A DNA stretch of 64,000 bases from Fallopia convolvulus (Eukaryota; Streptophyta; Magnoliopsida; Caryophyllales; Polygonaceae). The notes beneath the pieces were generated by a model. That model was given only the letters and a program-made list of their open reading frames with translations, did no database searches and had not been told where the DNA came from. The stretch spans positions 44,369,906 through 44,433,905 of the forward strand of contig OZ024718.1 of assembly GCA_964016875.1 (NCBI GenBank), written 5' to 3'. Shown here piece by piece: positions 53,994 to 64,000 of the stretch. Within the stretch, counting starts at the first letter, position 1; every line of letters starts with the position of its first letter. A program made the translations under genes and the position numbers.

Positions 53994-54447
53994 TATAAAC
54001 CTTTGGGGGATCCTTGACCAAAAGAAAAGGAGACAACGATAAATAGGAGGAGATTGGGAGGGGTTGTCGTTGGAGACAATACGAGGGAAAGAGGGAACTT
54101 CGATCCTTTGACAACAAAGGAGAAGATGGAACTCCTATGTCGTTCGGGTATTACTTGACGACAAAAAACCGCACCAAATCCTAGATGGAATTAGAGTAGC
54201 AACAACAAAGGAGAAGATGGAACTCCTTTCAAGTGCCTGATGGAGCCTATGGTTCTCCAGCAATAAGAGAACCTTTGACAACAATAACGACCAAAATTTG
54301 AACAATGCCGAGAACTTAAGCGAGTTTACTCGCAACCAGGTTAAAGAATGGAAACTTACAGGAAATCTTGAAGCGAACTGCCCTCGTACTAATACCGCGA
54401 GAGCTAAGGAAGGGAGAAAGCTTTCTAAGTAGGCAAAACACAATATG

Positions 54448-54610
54448 GGGCTTGTTTGGATTACATGCATTATAATACCATTTTGAATTATTTTGCATTA
54501 ATTTGAAAATTACATTATAGTGCACATTAATGAACTTTTGCATTATCTTTTATTATTTTGGATTACGTACTATTTTGGATAGTCCGTTGAGACTTGGTAC
54601 TTAAATAACA

Positions 54611-54650
<40 letters not shown>

Positions 54651-54807
54651 CATGTATTAATGAAATTTAGTAAAAATAATGATGATAATATTTTTAAATA
54701 AAACATGAATTAAACATGGAAAAGAAATTATCCAAATAGACTTTTACATTTTAAACATGGAAAAGAATATAATTTTGCATTATAATGCATGCGATCCAAA
54801 AAGGCCC
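54448..54807. mobile_element. MITE with (TA)n core
   Basis: Inverted ends GGGCTTGTTTGGATTACATG and (complement) GGGCCTTTTTGGATCGCATG continue as CATTATAAT on both sides. Flanked by ATG on each side (54445-54447 and 54808-54810). About twenty TA repeats lie at 54612-54652. The GGGCYTGTTTGG-type end suggests PIF/Tourist-like ancestry, but the TSD is not TWA. Confidence 0.7.
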
Positions 54808-55240
54808 ATGAACTTTATTACATTGAATTTTGATGGTGGTGTAAGTTCGAATGGTGTGGCCTCTTTCAGATTCATCCTTAGAGACTTTGGTGGCTCCCCC
54901 ATTCATTTTGACAAAGGACTTTGGTGGCTCCTTCATTCATTTTGACGGAGGACTAATTGGTCAATAGTCCGTTTTGATCTCCGAGACCATCGCATTGCAC
55001 TAGGGACTTCTCAATTCCATTCGTCTTGGCATTCCCCCGGATATAGATTGAAGGCGATAATTTGCAGCTGGTCAAGGCCGTTCTTGGTGACTGAGTGGTC
55101 AAGGTCGTTCTTGCTGCCCGTGGGAGATTGAGTTGTTGCGGTCGGACATCCACTATTTGCTTGCCCAGTTCCAGGATTGGAGTATTTCTCACGTCTTTCG
55201 TGAGTACGATTCTGTGGCAGACTTCATCGCTGGTTCCTTC
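54808..55240 (+). pseudogene. LINE RNase H fragment, badly decayed
   Basis: LNFDGGVSSNGVASFRFILRD (first catalytic Asp of RNase H) is followed, through stops and shifts, by SVLISETIAL, LLNSIRLGI and remnants of the C-terminus. A short internal duplication (GGACTTTGGTGGCTCC) lies at about 54884 and 54917. Confidence 0.75.
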
Positions 55241-55378
55241 TGACGGGTCTCCTCTATTCCGCTTGCAGTTGATTTAGGTTTGCATATCCTCATCCGTCAA
55301 AATGCCCTAGGGCGACCTCTAGTTTGTTAGAGGCTACCCTAATCTCTTTCCTTATAAAAAATACGAGGGAAAGAGGGA

Positions 55379-55880
55379 GAATAGGGATTTAGTTCCACAA
55401 AAGTATTATGGGTAAAATTGAAAAAAAATTGACTATTAAATAAAAATTTAATGGTTGAGATTATATTTTTCTCTCCATATCAACTTATTATTATATTTTA
55501 AACTATTTAGATAGGTTCATTAATTTTTTAGAACTTCACTCATAGCGTTTTTAACAAACTCCATGGAAACAAGACCGATCCGTGAGGTTGGAGCAGCCCG
55601 GCGACACAAGATTAGAATGATTGAGGGTTGGTGAAGAAAGGTATGCAATGAGAGCTTCTCCTAGATCATTTTTGTTGAATATATATCATTTGGTCTCAGA
55701 TCAGGAGAAAAAATCTCTTTAGTTGTCCGCTTTCGAAAATTCAATGGCTAGGATCGCGAGTTAGCTAAATTAAAAACATTTGGAAAAAAATTTGTATGCC
55801 TAATTTTATTATTGTCTATGCATAAATTTAATAATTGATTGTGCATAATTTTCGTACTATCTATGCATAGTTTTTGTACT
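55379..55880. other. Inter-element DNA, no gene recognised
   Basis: AT-rich sequence with GTGCATAA/TATGCATA repeats at 55795-55870. Confidence 0.5.
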
Positions 55881-56690
55881 TTTCTTAAGTAACGCTTGGG
55901 CCCTCAGTCTCGTCGTCCTTATTCTCCCTTACGAAAGAGCGGGTATTGCCCCTGGATTTTGCGAAGCCATGTGATCCATACGAAACTCCGCGAGTTCCTT
56001 TATTATTCTTCCATGCTTTCGTACCGGGCTCGCCTCCTATTTCTCGACCTCAGTCTTTGTCTCTTGGCTAAGGTTGACTTGCTTTGTTCCATGATCGAGC
56101 TTCTGCATGCCCTCCGACAATGCTTTTAGACGACGAACCTCCTCTTGCAATTTTGACAATTCTAGTGCTTGGTCTTGCTTCCCCATTTTGAGAACTATAC
56201 CCGATTTGTTCAGTCGACATCTATTGGCGGCGTGTCGGGCACTAGCAAATTCATTTCTCGCAAGGTTGCCCCAGGGTCAATTTCCGCCTCTTCCTCTCTT
56301 TGGGCCAAGCGCGCATCGATGGCAGTTCTCCAACTCTAGCATGGCTTCGGGCGATGTTGCTTCAATGGCTTCGGGCAACGCTGCTTTAATGGGGTCATCG
56401 TTGACGATGGGTTGAGAGGTTGCAGTTAGTGGTGGGTGCTCACAATGGGCGATATTCACATCCATATTGAGCGGTTGCATTTGTCGGTTCGATCAGTGGC
56501 CTCCTTGATTCAGATTTGCGAGCAGCAGTGGCATGCGTGCACACGAGGAGCGACAATGGCTATGACAGCACCCTTCGGTGATGGTGGTGTGGACTCAGCG
56601 GCACATGAGCACGGTCATATCCGCTGGTTCGGTCGTCTGATCCGTATGGTGAGCGCGGGATTGATCTTCTCTTCCTACAAATGACGTCAA
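55881..56690 (-). pseudogene. Unrecognised coding-like region, possibly retrotransposon gag
   Basis: A GC-richer stretch in which the minus strand, across stops and a frame change, reads LARNEFASARHAANRCRLNK, then SGIVLKMGKQDQALELSKLQ and EEVRRLKALSEGMQKLDHG. It is strongly helical and coiled-coil-like. It ends toward 55900 with a Ser/Arg-rich tail. I do not recognise the family. Plus-strand frames here have no such organisation. It is likely a decayed transposon or captured coding segment. Confidence 0.4.
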
Positions 56691-56754
56691 CTATTTCTGA
56701 AAAAATTGTCAAGAACTAAATAGGGTATAGATTTCTAGGGAGAAGAGAAGAGAA

Positions 56755-57650
56755 TCTATAACTATATATTAAAGCTATACCTTTTTGAGCCACAAGAACG
56801 ATTTTGGCTCCACCTCATATTTTAAAAATTAATTTTTATTAATATTATCATAATTTCTTTCTATTAAATTCTTTTTTAACTATTTAAATTTATCTCTAAC
56901 ATCAAACAAATATCTATTTAGTATAACATATCTTTTGAAAGCTTCCTTATACAAGTATTTAAAATATTTTAAAATAAATATACATCTTTTAGCATATATC
57001 TTTTGACGAATTTATTTATAGATATATATATATTGATTTTATTTTATAATAAAAAAGTAATTATAAATATTTATAATGTTTAAAATTAATAAAAGTAGAT
57101 AATAAAATATTTATTAAACATATTAAAATCTTTGATAATCTCTAAATTTACGTACATGGAAAGTAATAAAATATGAATAATATAATATTTAATCTTATCT
57201 AACTTTACTTTATCGAACCACAAAATGAGTTTGGTCCCATATTAAATTAAATTATTTAAATTTTAATTATTTTATATGATTAAATTATCTTTATCTTTCA
57301 TATTTTATTATATCTTATTTATTAAGTTAACATTATTTTTTAAATTCTTATCTAATCCATATTTGAATATATAAATTTTTTAATTCATATTTTATCTTCT
57401 TTTTTTAATTACATATCTATGAAATATCATCAAGGAAAAAGAGAAATGTAATTATTTTATCTTAATAATATATCTTCATTCTCAAAATTAAATTTAACCA
57501 TTGATATTGATTAAAAAAATTGTGCATTCTACTAGCAATAAAATTGCTTATATTAAAGTTTATATTATATTTTTATTTATTAATATCCTATTTATAATGT
57601 CTATAAAAAAACTGAATCGTAGTCGTACGTGGTACGACGGATACAACTAG
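56755..57650 (+). mobile_element. Non-autonomous Helitron, complete
   Basis: Starts TCTATAACTATATATTAAAG directly after a host A and ends CTAG directly before a host T. A perfect 7-bp stem GTCGTAC/GTACGAC with loop GTG (57622-57638) lies eight bases before CTAG. 896 bp, AT-rich, no coding capacity. It shares termini, stem and interior (TTAATATCCTATTTATAATG, CTATTTAGTATAAC) with the inverted copy at 7506-8083. Confidence 0.93.
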
Positions 57651-58519
57651 TTTTAGTGTAAAAATTATCAACCTCTTTTCTTATTAATAGATGTCATTCA
57701 AAATAGAGAGAAGAGGAGGTTGAGATTTTTTACTCTATCTTTAAAGCATTAGGCCTCCTTAAACTCTGAGATTTTCCATAAAAGCCTTCAATTATTCGCT
57801 TAATATTTATTGTCTTATTTACACATTGGTTTTCAGTTTCTTCCCCTCCTTCCCTCAATAGTGTACATTGTGAAGAATGTGCATGTTAGGGGATCAAACC
57901 TCTAACAAGTCATCTGGTCATATCAATACAAGGCAAAGATTTCAAAACTTGTTTCTTCTTGTTTTTGAAAAAATCAGGTATGTTGAAAATCCCAAATTTT
58001 CTAGCATTGGTATTAGTGATGTAGGTTTGTTTTGCTCTGTTTTGCTTTTAATCGGCATGCATAGTGCCGTGTAATTGTGTTTGTTTGTATGCTTTAAGTT
58101 CTTTTCCTATTCTAAGCATACATATTTTTTTTGCCTGATTAAGTATTAGCGTTGTTAATTATATGTGGGTTCGATAGTATTCTATGTAATCCAGCATGTA
58201 ACTCAATTTTTTTTCTCGAATTAAGAGTATATGTTCAATGCTTTTTGATTGTATAGTGTTCGTATTTGCTTTATTCACATGTTGCTTTAGTTGACCATGT
58301 TGAAATTTTTGGTGAAATAAGCTTTGTACTTGTTTATATGTGGACCCTTTGAATGTTCGGACCACCAATCCCATTCATCACTCAACACACAAAAAAAGTT
58401 ACCCTTTTTTTAAAAGGTTTCGAAATCCATGGATTGTAAAAGTCACTCATCTTGCTATCTAGAGGACTCCTCTATGAATTTTGAAGAATTTTATATTTTT
58501 CTTGGTGTCTACCTATACC
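57651..58519. other. Inter-element DNA with one exon-like segment
   Basis: 57877-57978 is open and ends AAAATCAG/GTATGT, a good donor. The peptide (MCMLGDQTSNKSSGHINTRQ) is not recognised. The rest shows no feature. Confidence 0.35.
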
Positions 58520-59410
58520 TCTTAAAGCAATTCAAGGAGCTTTATGATGAGAAAGGTATATAGCGATAACTGACTATTCATTATACTCCTCAACAGAATG
58601 AGGTTGCAATAGAAGGATTAAAACTATCATGGAAACGACAAGGTCTATGAGAGCATAATCAAGCTAAACCAATTCTTATTTGGGAGATGCATTGCGACTT
58701 ATATGTGTACTAGATAAAGTAATTACAAAATCAGTTGTTAAAACTCTATATGAATTATGGAGTGAAAATAAGCTTGACCTAAGTGGATGAGGAAATTCCC
58801 GAGGTTCAGTTACCAACTCTAGATGAAACGATAACAAATAATGTTATTGAACCATTAGTTCTTCAAGAAAACATGGAATTAAAAAATTCTAATGCACATG
58901 AAGAGGTTCAAAATGAAAGTTAAACTATTACCCATAGAGCTTCAAGAAAAATCAAGACAAGGTCTAGAAATTAGTGAAGTACCATAACCACTAAAGAGTA
59001 GGAAAGGAAGAGTGCCTAGAAAGTACTTTGACATTGAAGCAAATATGGTTTCTCTAGATGCAATTAGGTATGAAACATTCATGACTACTCAAATTAATGT
59101 AAAAGAGCACATGACATTAGATGAAGCTTTATTGGGCCCAATGGCTAAAGAATGAAAAAAAGTGATGGATGAGAAAGTGCAGTCGATGTTTGCCAACTTC
59201 TCAAATCTATAAATCGTCTGAAACCATTATCTAGACAATGGAACATAAAGTTTCATGAAGTAATGATGGAGGATGATTTTATAATCAAGCTCTAGAGGAT
59301 ATATCATTGTGTTTATGTCAAACATCCAAAGGAGGGATTTATAATCTTAACTTTGTATGTAGATGACATACATGTCTAGTAACGAATTGGAAATGATGAA
59401 CAAGACTAAG
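58520..59410 (+). pseudogene. Copia pol debris (integrase end to RT)
   Basis: In changing frames: TIHYTPQQNEVA with IKTIMETTRSM (integrase end around the catalytic Glu, here lost), LYELWSENK, a variable linker, then RQWNIKFHEVMMEDDFIIKL, stop, RIYHCVYVKHPKEG, and LTLYVDD with the RT YVDD box near 59350. Many stops and shifts. It is cut off at 59410 by the next LTR element. Confidence 0.82.
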
Positions 59411-60425
59411 TGATGAAGGATCTTGTCGTTGAAGTGGTGCAAGGCAATCCCCCCAAGACTTCCAAGGAATCGACATAAAACACCTTGAAATATGTCCTGT
59501 ATTCAACTGGCTTGTTATCCCTGGTCCGGACTCTGTTTTGAGTGATTCTAACTCGAGGAGTTAGATATGGAAGTCTAGTTTGTTTCCTCAAAATTTTAGA
59601 GTTTTTGATTTAGGCATTGTAAAGTTACGATGATTTTACCGAGGGGTTGCAGAGTGTTCCCCGACACGATCCGAGATGAGTTTGATGGCCGAATTTAGAT
59701 CCAATGGAGGCCGGCCTTCAAATGAGCTTTTGAGGGAGCTTTTGATGATTGATGGAGGTGATGGTATTGATGGATTAGGTCTGGATATGAAGGAGCCTTC
59801 AAAAAGATATGACTCACCTGTCAAAAACACGAACTAGAAGGATCGAAAGTAGGACATGACTCACCTAGATCAAACCTCCGGTCTTGGATTGATGTGACTC
59901 ACAATCCAATGGATCTAAACTGAAATTTTAAAGGAAAAACAAAGGAAACATGTGCTTCTAAGAGGAGACAAACGATTGGGATGTGTTCATCAATTCTAGT
60001 CTAAAGAGAAAAGAGGAGTCATCTAGCCTTTTAACTCCTACTATACGCCTCTTGCCCGAACCACCCAAAGTTTCTGAGTTTTAATAAATATGCCCTTACA
60101 AAATTACATTAATAACACTACCACACATGACATGAGCTTCTCCAATACACAAACACAAACCGAGCATCACGGCCGCATGAAAAGGAGGCTCTCGACACTT
60201 GGATGGATCAAGACACCTTTCATGGGCATTCTTGGTGTCGTTACTCTTTATTTGATGAGTAGGAGGCCCTACAAAAAGATATCCCAACGGAACTTGAGAA
60301 GTAACCAACTGAAATGGCTCAGCATCACCACCTGACGCTTGCTCACTTGGCACCGGCGTGCCCTCGACGTTGGTGTCGGTTCTCGGCTAGTTTTCTTGCT
60401 CATGATGATCAAAATCACATCATCA
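59411..60425 (-). repeat. 3' LTR of the pol-less element
   Basis: 1015 bp from TGATGAAGG to CACATCATCA. The TGATG/CATCA ends are inverted. It shares most of its length with 62342-63290. Confidence 0.8.
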
Positions 60426-60436
60426 TCCCTCCCTTA
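60426..60436 (-). other. Polypurine tract
   Basis: AAGGGAGGGA on the minus strand directly adjoins the 3' LTR. The upstream frame ends DSRTNPF, a typical end of gypsy polyproteins just before this tract. Confidence 0.7.
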
Positions 60437-61450
60437 AAAAGGATTCGTCCTTGAATCCATCAAACCTGCAAAACAAAGGACAAATCGAGGGAAGAACAAG
60501 CAAGAACAAGCTATTAAATTCAAGTTAAGAACAACATTTCCAAGTTCAATATGATAGGCCAAAAAGCATGCACTAGCTACACCACTTCTCTTCCTATTCT
60601 TATGGGTACATCTCATGATAAAACAATGAAGAGATTGAGAATAAGTAGGCAACAATGGAACACTATGACCTATATGCATCCTAGATGACATGTATTGGGA
60701 AAGCGAACTAAAATGGAAGCAAGAGTACTTAGTCCTAGATGACACAAATGCATGAAAGACAAATTGAATTCTTTGATCAAATGCATGTGACACAACCAAC
60801 ACATAGTCATAAATATGGAATAAAGGAGTGTAAGAAACTTTCCTAAGAGGTGCACTCGTATCACCCTGTGAGCTCGACAATGGAGGTAGTGCTTCTAGCT
60901 CTCTTGGTGTGACATTTTCCATGATAAAGGCATCCTTCTTGGCCTCTACGAGAAAAGGAGAATAATCACTACTTGGAGTAAAAAAAAATAGTCTCGTCCT
61001 CCTCATATAGCAAGAAGGGCCAACATGAAGGAACCATAGGAAAGGCATCTAGCCATGTCGTAGACAAAGAGTTCATGGAACTACGAATGATGGTAGGGTG
61101 AAGCTCAGTTTTAGGAGGTGATACCAGAAATTCCTCCTCTTCTTGCAATATGTGCATCATTCCTATTGGAAACTTGATTGGGGTGAGTTGTTCCAATTCA
61201 TGGAAGGAAGTCTCTCTTTTTGGTTGTTTTGTGTCACTCATCACTCCTTGAGTCCTTGTTGACATCTTTCCTCTAACCTTTGCATTTGAAGCTCCAAAGA
61301 TTCGACTCTAGAAGTCACAGGTTGCATTGCTTCTCGGATGGATTGATTGACGGATTGTTGGAATGTCACCATCAAAGCCTCTAAAGATGCCTGAGTAAGA
61401 GGTGGGTTGGAGTATCGACGATACTCCACATCTTGCCATGCGTCTGACAT
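60434..61450 (-). pseudogene. Gag N-terminus joined to unrecognised sequence
   Basis: The start MSDAWQDVEYRRYSNPPLTQ and QSVNQSIREAMQPVTSRVES match the gypsy gag start at 33522. The frame stops at 61241 (CQQGLKE). Other frames continue (61265-60969, 61048-60434) without gag, RT or integrase motifs and end DSRTNPF before the polypurine tract. The element seems to have lost its middle, with other sequence in its place. No product function can be assigned. Confidence 0.6.
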
Positions 61451-61469
61451 GCTTACAAGCACTAAAAAA

Positions 61470-62326
61470 CAAGATTACTCCAACAAATTACAAGCAATGC
61501 AAAACCATAAGTTCCTCCTAAATCAACCAAGAAAGAGCAATGGAATGCTAGTGCAAGGTCAAGGTAAGAAGTTAGGTATGGCTAGTCAAAGAACAACCCA
61601 ATGCACACACAAGCACCTAAACTCAACAAGGACTTATAGGAAAAAGAAGCTACTAGGCACCAAGTGTTTTACACAACAACATTTTAAAAAAAAATTGGTC
61701 TTACTCGGATTCTCTTTCTCACGGGGTCTGACTTCTTCTATGCCCTTCCTCTCTTTCACTTTTGTCGAGTCCGAGTTTTTCTAGCCCCGATTCTTTTTCT
61801 TTCCGAGTCCGAATTTTTCTTTTAAGGCACAATTATGAATTTTTTATTCAAAAGAAAGTGGCAAACAACCACAATTCACGCAACAAGCCACACACAATTT
61901 GTTTTCGAAGTTTAACAACCCGATGCCATTCCCGTATCTTAAACCAAGCCTATACAAGTCCGAATGCAAGATATATGCATGGAACAAAGGGAAAGATCGT
62001 GCCTGGATTAGGCTATAGCAACCAAAAGTTCTCCACAACAAATGTAAGACAAGGTTAGTTTAATGTGGGGGAAATGAAGGGTTGTTTGTGAAACCAAGAG
62101 GTAGCGGGTTTGTGTGAGGCTAAGGGACCTTTCAAGGTCTTATTCTTCAACATCAAGACAAAAATGGAGGCTGAAAAATTCAGATAAGTACAAGACACAC
62201 ACACACGACAACACACAAGCAACGCAAAGACAACACAACTCGGCAAGGTAAAGGCAAGGGTGGCTTGGAGAGCATTTGCAACCCTAGATTTCTCAATCAA
62301 AGGTCTAAAGAAGGAGTACCTTGAGT
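61470..62326 (-). other. Leader of the pol-less element
   Basis: Non-coding. It contains CCGAGTCCGA and TTCTTTTTC runs (61700-61820) and a (CA)-rich patch at about 62185-62215. The part next to gag (61480-61680) matches the leader of the gypsy element at 33540-33760. Confidence 0.5.
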
Positions 62327-62339
62327 GGATCTAATATCA
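62327..62339 (-). other. Primer-binding site, tRNA-Met-like, diverged
   Basis: TGATATTAGATCC on the minus strand matches the initiator-Met site TGGTATCAGAGCC at 10 of 13 positions. It lies next to the 5' LTR edge. Confidence 0.55.
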
Positions 62340-62341
62340 CG

Positions 62342-63290
62342 TGATGAGGGATCTTGTCGTTGAAGCGGTGTAAGGCAATCCCCTCAAGACTTCCAAGGAA
62401 TCAACAGAAAACACCTTGAAATCTGTCCTGTATTCAACTGGCTTGTTATCCCTATTCCGGACTCTGATTTGAGTGATTCCAAGTGGAGGAGTTATATATG
62501 GAATTCTAGTTTGTTTCCTAAAATTTTTAGAATTTTTGGTTTAGGAATTCGAAATATACGACGATTTTACTGACGGGTCATAGAGAGTTCCCCAGCGCGA
62601 TCAGAGATGAGTTTGATGGTCGTATTTAGATCGAATGGAGGCCGGCCTTCAAAGGAGATTTTGAGGGAGGTTTTTATGGTTGATGGAGGATGGATTTCAT
62701 AAAATGGAGGTGATGGTATTGGTCGATTAGGGATGTATATGAATGAGCCTTCAAAGGGATATGACTCACCTCTCGAAAACACTAACTAGAAGGATCGAAA
62801 CTAGGATATGACTCACCTAGTTCAAACCTTCGGTCTGAAATTTTAAAGGAAAAATGTGCTTCTAAGAGGAGACAAAATATTGGGATGTGTTTAACAATTC
62901 TTGTCTAAAGAGAAAAGAGGAGTCATCTAGCCTTTTAACCCCTACTAGACGCCTCTTGCCCGAACCACCCAAAGTTTTCGAGTTTTAAAAAATATTCCCT
63001 TATAAAATTACATTAATAACAATATCACACATGATGTGGTCTTCTCCAATACACAAACACAAATCGATCATCACGGCGCCGGCGCGGCCGCATCAGAAGG
63101 AGGCTCTCGGCGCTTGGCTGGCTCAGGACACCTTTCATGGGCATTCTTGGTGTCGTTGATCTTTATTTGATGAGTAGGAGGCCCTCCCAAAAGATATCCT
63201 GATGGAACTTGAGAAGTACCCGACGGAAATGGCTCAACATCACTACCCGACGCTTGCTCACTTGGCTCTCGGCGCCCTTGGCGTTGATTG
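62342..63290 (-). repeat. 5' LTR of the pol-less element, truncated
   Basis: Homologous to 59411-60355 throughout. It starts TGATGAGGG and loses homology near 63280-63290. Confidence 0.8.
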
Positions 63291-64000
63291 TTGACAGAGT
63301 CTATTTGTTCTATAGTGCATTATTGATGCTAAATTGGAATTGTTGTTGGCTTTTAATTTATAGATGGAATTGTCATTCAAGTCACAAAAGAAGAAATATG
63401 ACATTTAATGGTTGTAAAAAATGTCAAAAATCAAAGAGGGAAATGTTATTGATGCAACACATTTCTCAGAATAAAGAAATACAATCAACAATAATCAATA
63501 AGTAGTCCTTCACTAAGAAGACCTTTTTGTCCTATTGAAAGCTACTAGTACAAAACACGAAATGATAATCCTTACCATAGGCTTGAAGGCAAAAAAAAAG
63601 CAAGTATAGAAGAAGAAAGTGATGAACATAAAACTACAAGTGAGATGAAGTGCAATGATGAAGAAATAGGCAAAATGCACAACTTTCTATGAAACCTAAG
63701 AAGGAAGCGTTAGCAAGGATACATACACTTATGGAAAATACATACAATATGGCCATCACTGCGACCACAACCACCACTAAGTAAATGCAGTCTAAATTTA
63801 ACATCAATCCATTCTTGCGTGCATCAGATTCACGTGACACTCACGTAGTATTAATAAAAGAAAGGGAGTATAGTATTTCTATTTTATCATCCTAGTTGGT
63901 AGATAGGTATGTTATGGTTTTGAAAGCCTTGTGTTCAACCCTCTAATTAGGCAGTTCACCATATATTGTTACTATGAGCATTTTGTCAAAAGGAGATCCA
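63291..64000. other. AT-rich DNA, no gene recognised
   Basis: Small frames at 63209-63505 and 63634-63840 have no family resemblance. No terminus was identified. Confidence 0.5.

Larger units (their letters stand above)
54097..55360 (+). mobile_element. LINE-containing insertion bounded by an 18-bp repeat
   Basis: ATACGAGGGAAAGAGGGA occurs at 54079-54096 and at 55361-55378, the second directly after an A-run, as expected for a LINE duplication. The 3' part (about 54808-55360) is LINE RNase H and 3' UTR. The 5' part (54097-54447) does not look like LINE: it has a duplicated ACAACAAAGGAGAAGATGG word and intron-like signals on the minus strand. It may be a chimeric insertion or carried host sequence. 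Confidence 0.6.
59411..63290 (-). mobile_element. LTR retrotransposon lacking pol
   Basis: Direct repeats 59411-60425 and 62342-about 63290 are LTRs with TGATG...CATCA ends. The minus strand has a primer site at 62339, a gag start at 61450 and a polypurine tract at 60435-60426. The interior is only 1.9 kb and lacks protease, RT and integrase, so mobility would need enzymes in trans. The right LTR is cut at about 63290 and lacks its last 70 bp, so no TSD can be read. It is related to the gypsy element at 30.2-34.6 kb. Confidence 0.8.

Noticed and set aside
57877..58074. 65-codon frame with a donor-like end
   Set aside because: No family resemblance and no partner exon; it is mentioned only as exon-like.

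Overview
The window is nuclear plant DNA, most likely from a eudicot. It is AT-rich and built almost entirely of transposable elements and their debris. The plant signs are DUF4283-type L1 LINEs with a C-terminal RNase H, PIF/Harbinger genes with a Myb/NAM-like partner, CACTA, hAT, MULE and Helitron termini, degenerate TTTAGGG repeats, and gene fragments matching plant families (RH32 helicase, Rab GTPase, SPX, IDN2/FDM, 14-3-3). I found no intact cellular gene. Lamiales or a related order is possible but cannot be proved from the sequence.

Layout. 1-2.7 kb: 5' part of a minus-strand Ty3/gypsy element (gag, tRNA-Asp primer site, LTR). 2.8-4.2 kb: three exon-like gene fragments in a row (RH32 helicase, unknown, Rab GTPase). 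4.2-9.9 kb: AT-rich DNA with a tandem duplication, a Helitron and a minisatellite. 9.9-15.7 kb: a complete Ty1/copia element with 371-bp LTRs, a 5-bp target-site duplication (TSD), an open pol and a broken gag. 16.1-16.8 kb: a hAT element with a perfect 8-bp TSD. 17.0-24.4 kb: a Helitron split by a 6-kb L1 LINE and a hAT element. 25.6-27.1 kb: a long-inverted-repeat MULE. 27.6-28.0 kb: a hAT MITE. 28.9-30.2 kb: two LINE fragments. 30.2-34.6 kb: a gypsy gag/LTR region split by a MULE and a hAT MITE.

35.5-42.7 kb: a hAT element split by a 6-kb CACTA that carries SPX and IDN2/FDM exon fragments, and by a second hAT MITE. 44.8-45.9 kb: a copia 5' fragment. 47.3-50.95 kb: a decayed PIF/Harbinger element with both genes. 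51.7-53.3 kb: a Pack-MULE carrying a 14-3-3 fragment. 53.5-55.4 kb: LINE fragments and a MITE. 56.8-57.7 kb: a complete non-autonomous Helitron. 58.5-59.4 kb: copia pol debris. 59.4-63.3 kb: an LTR element without pol.

Most element boundaries rest on TSDs or terminal structures read directly from the sequence, so the insertion order can be reconstructed. The coding regions work only as transposon genes and nearly all are interrupted. The one long open frame is the copia pol (1159 codons). The most interesting content is the set of captured cellular gene pieces, especially the CACTA carrying part of an IDN2/FDM gene, a component of the RNA-directed DNA methylation pathway that silences transposons.
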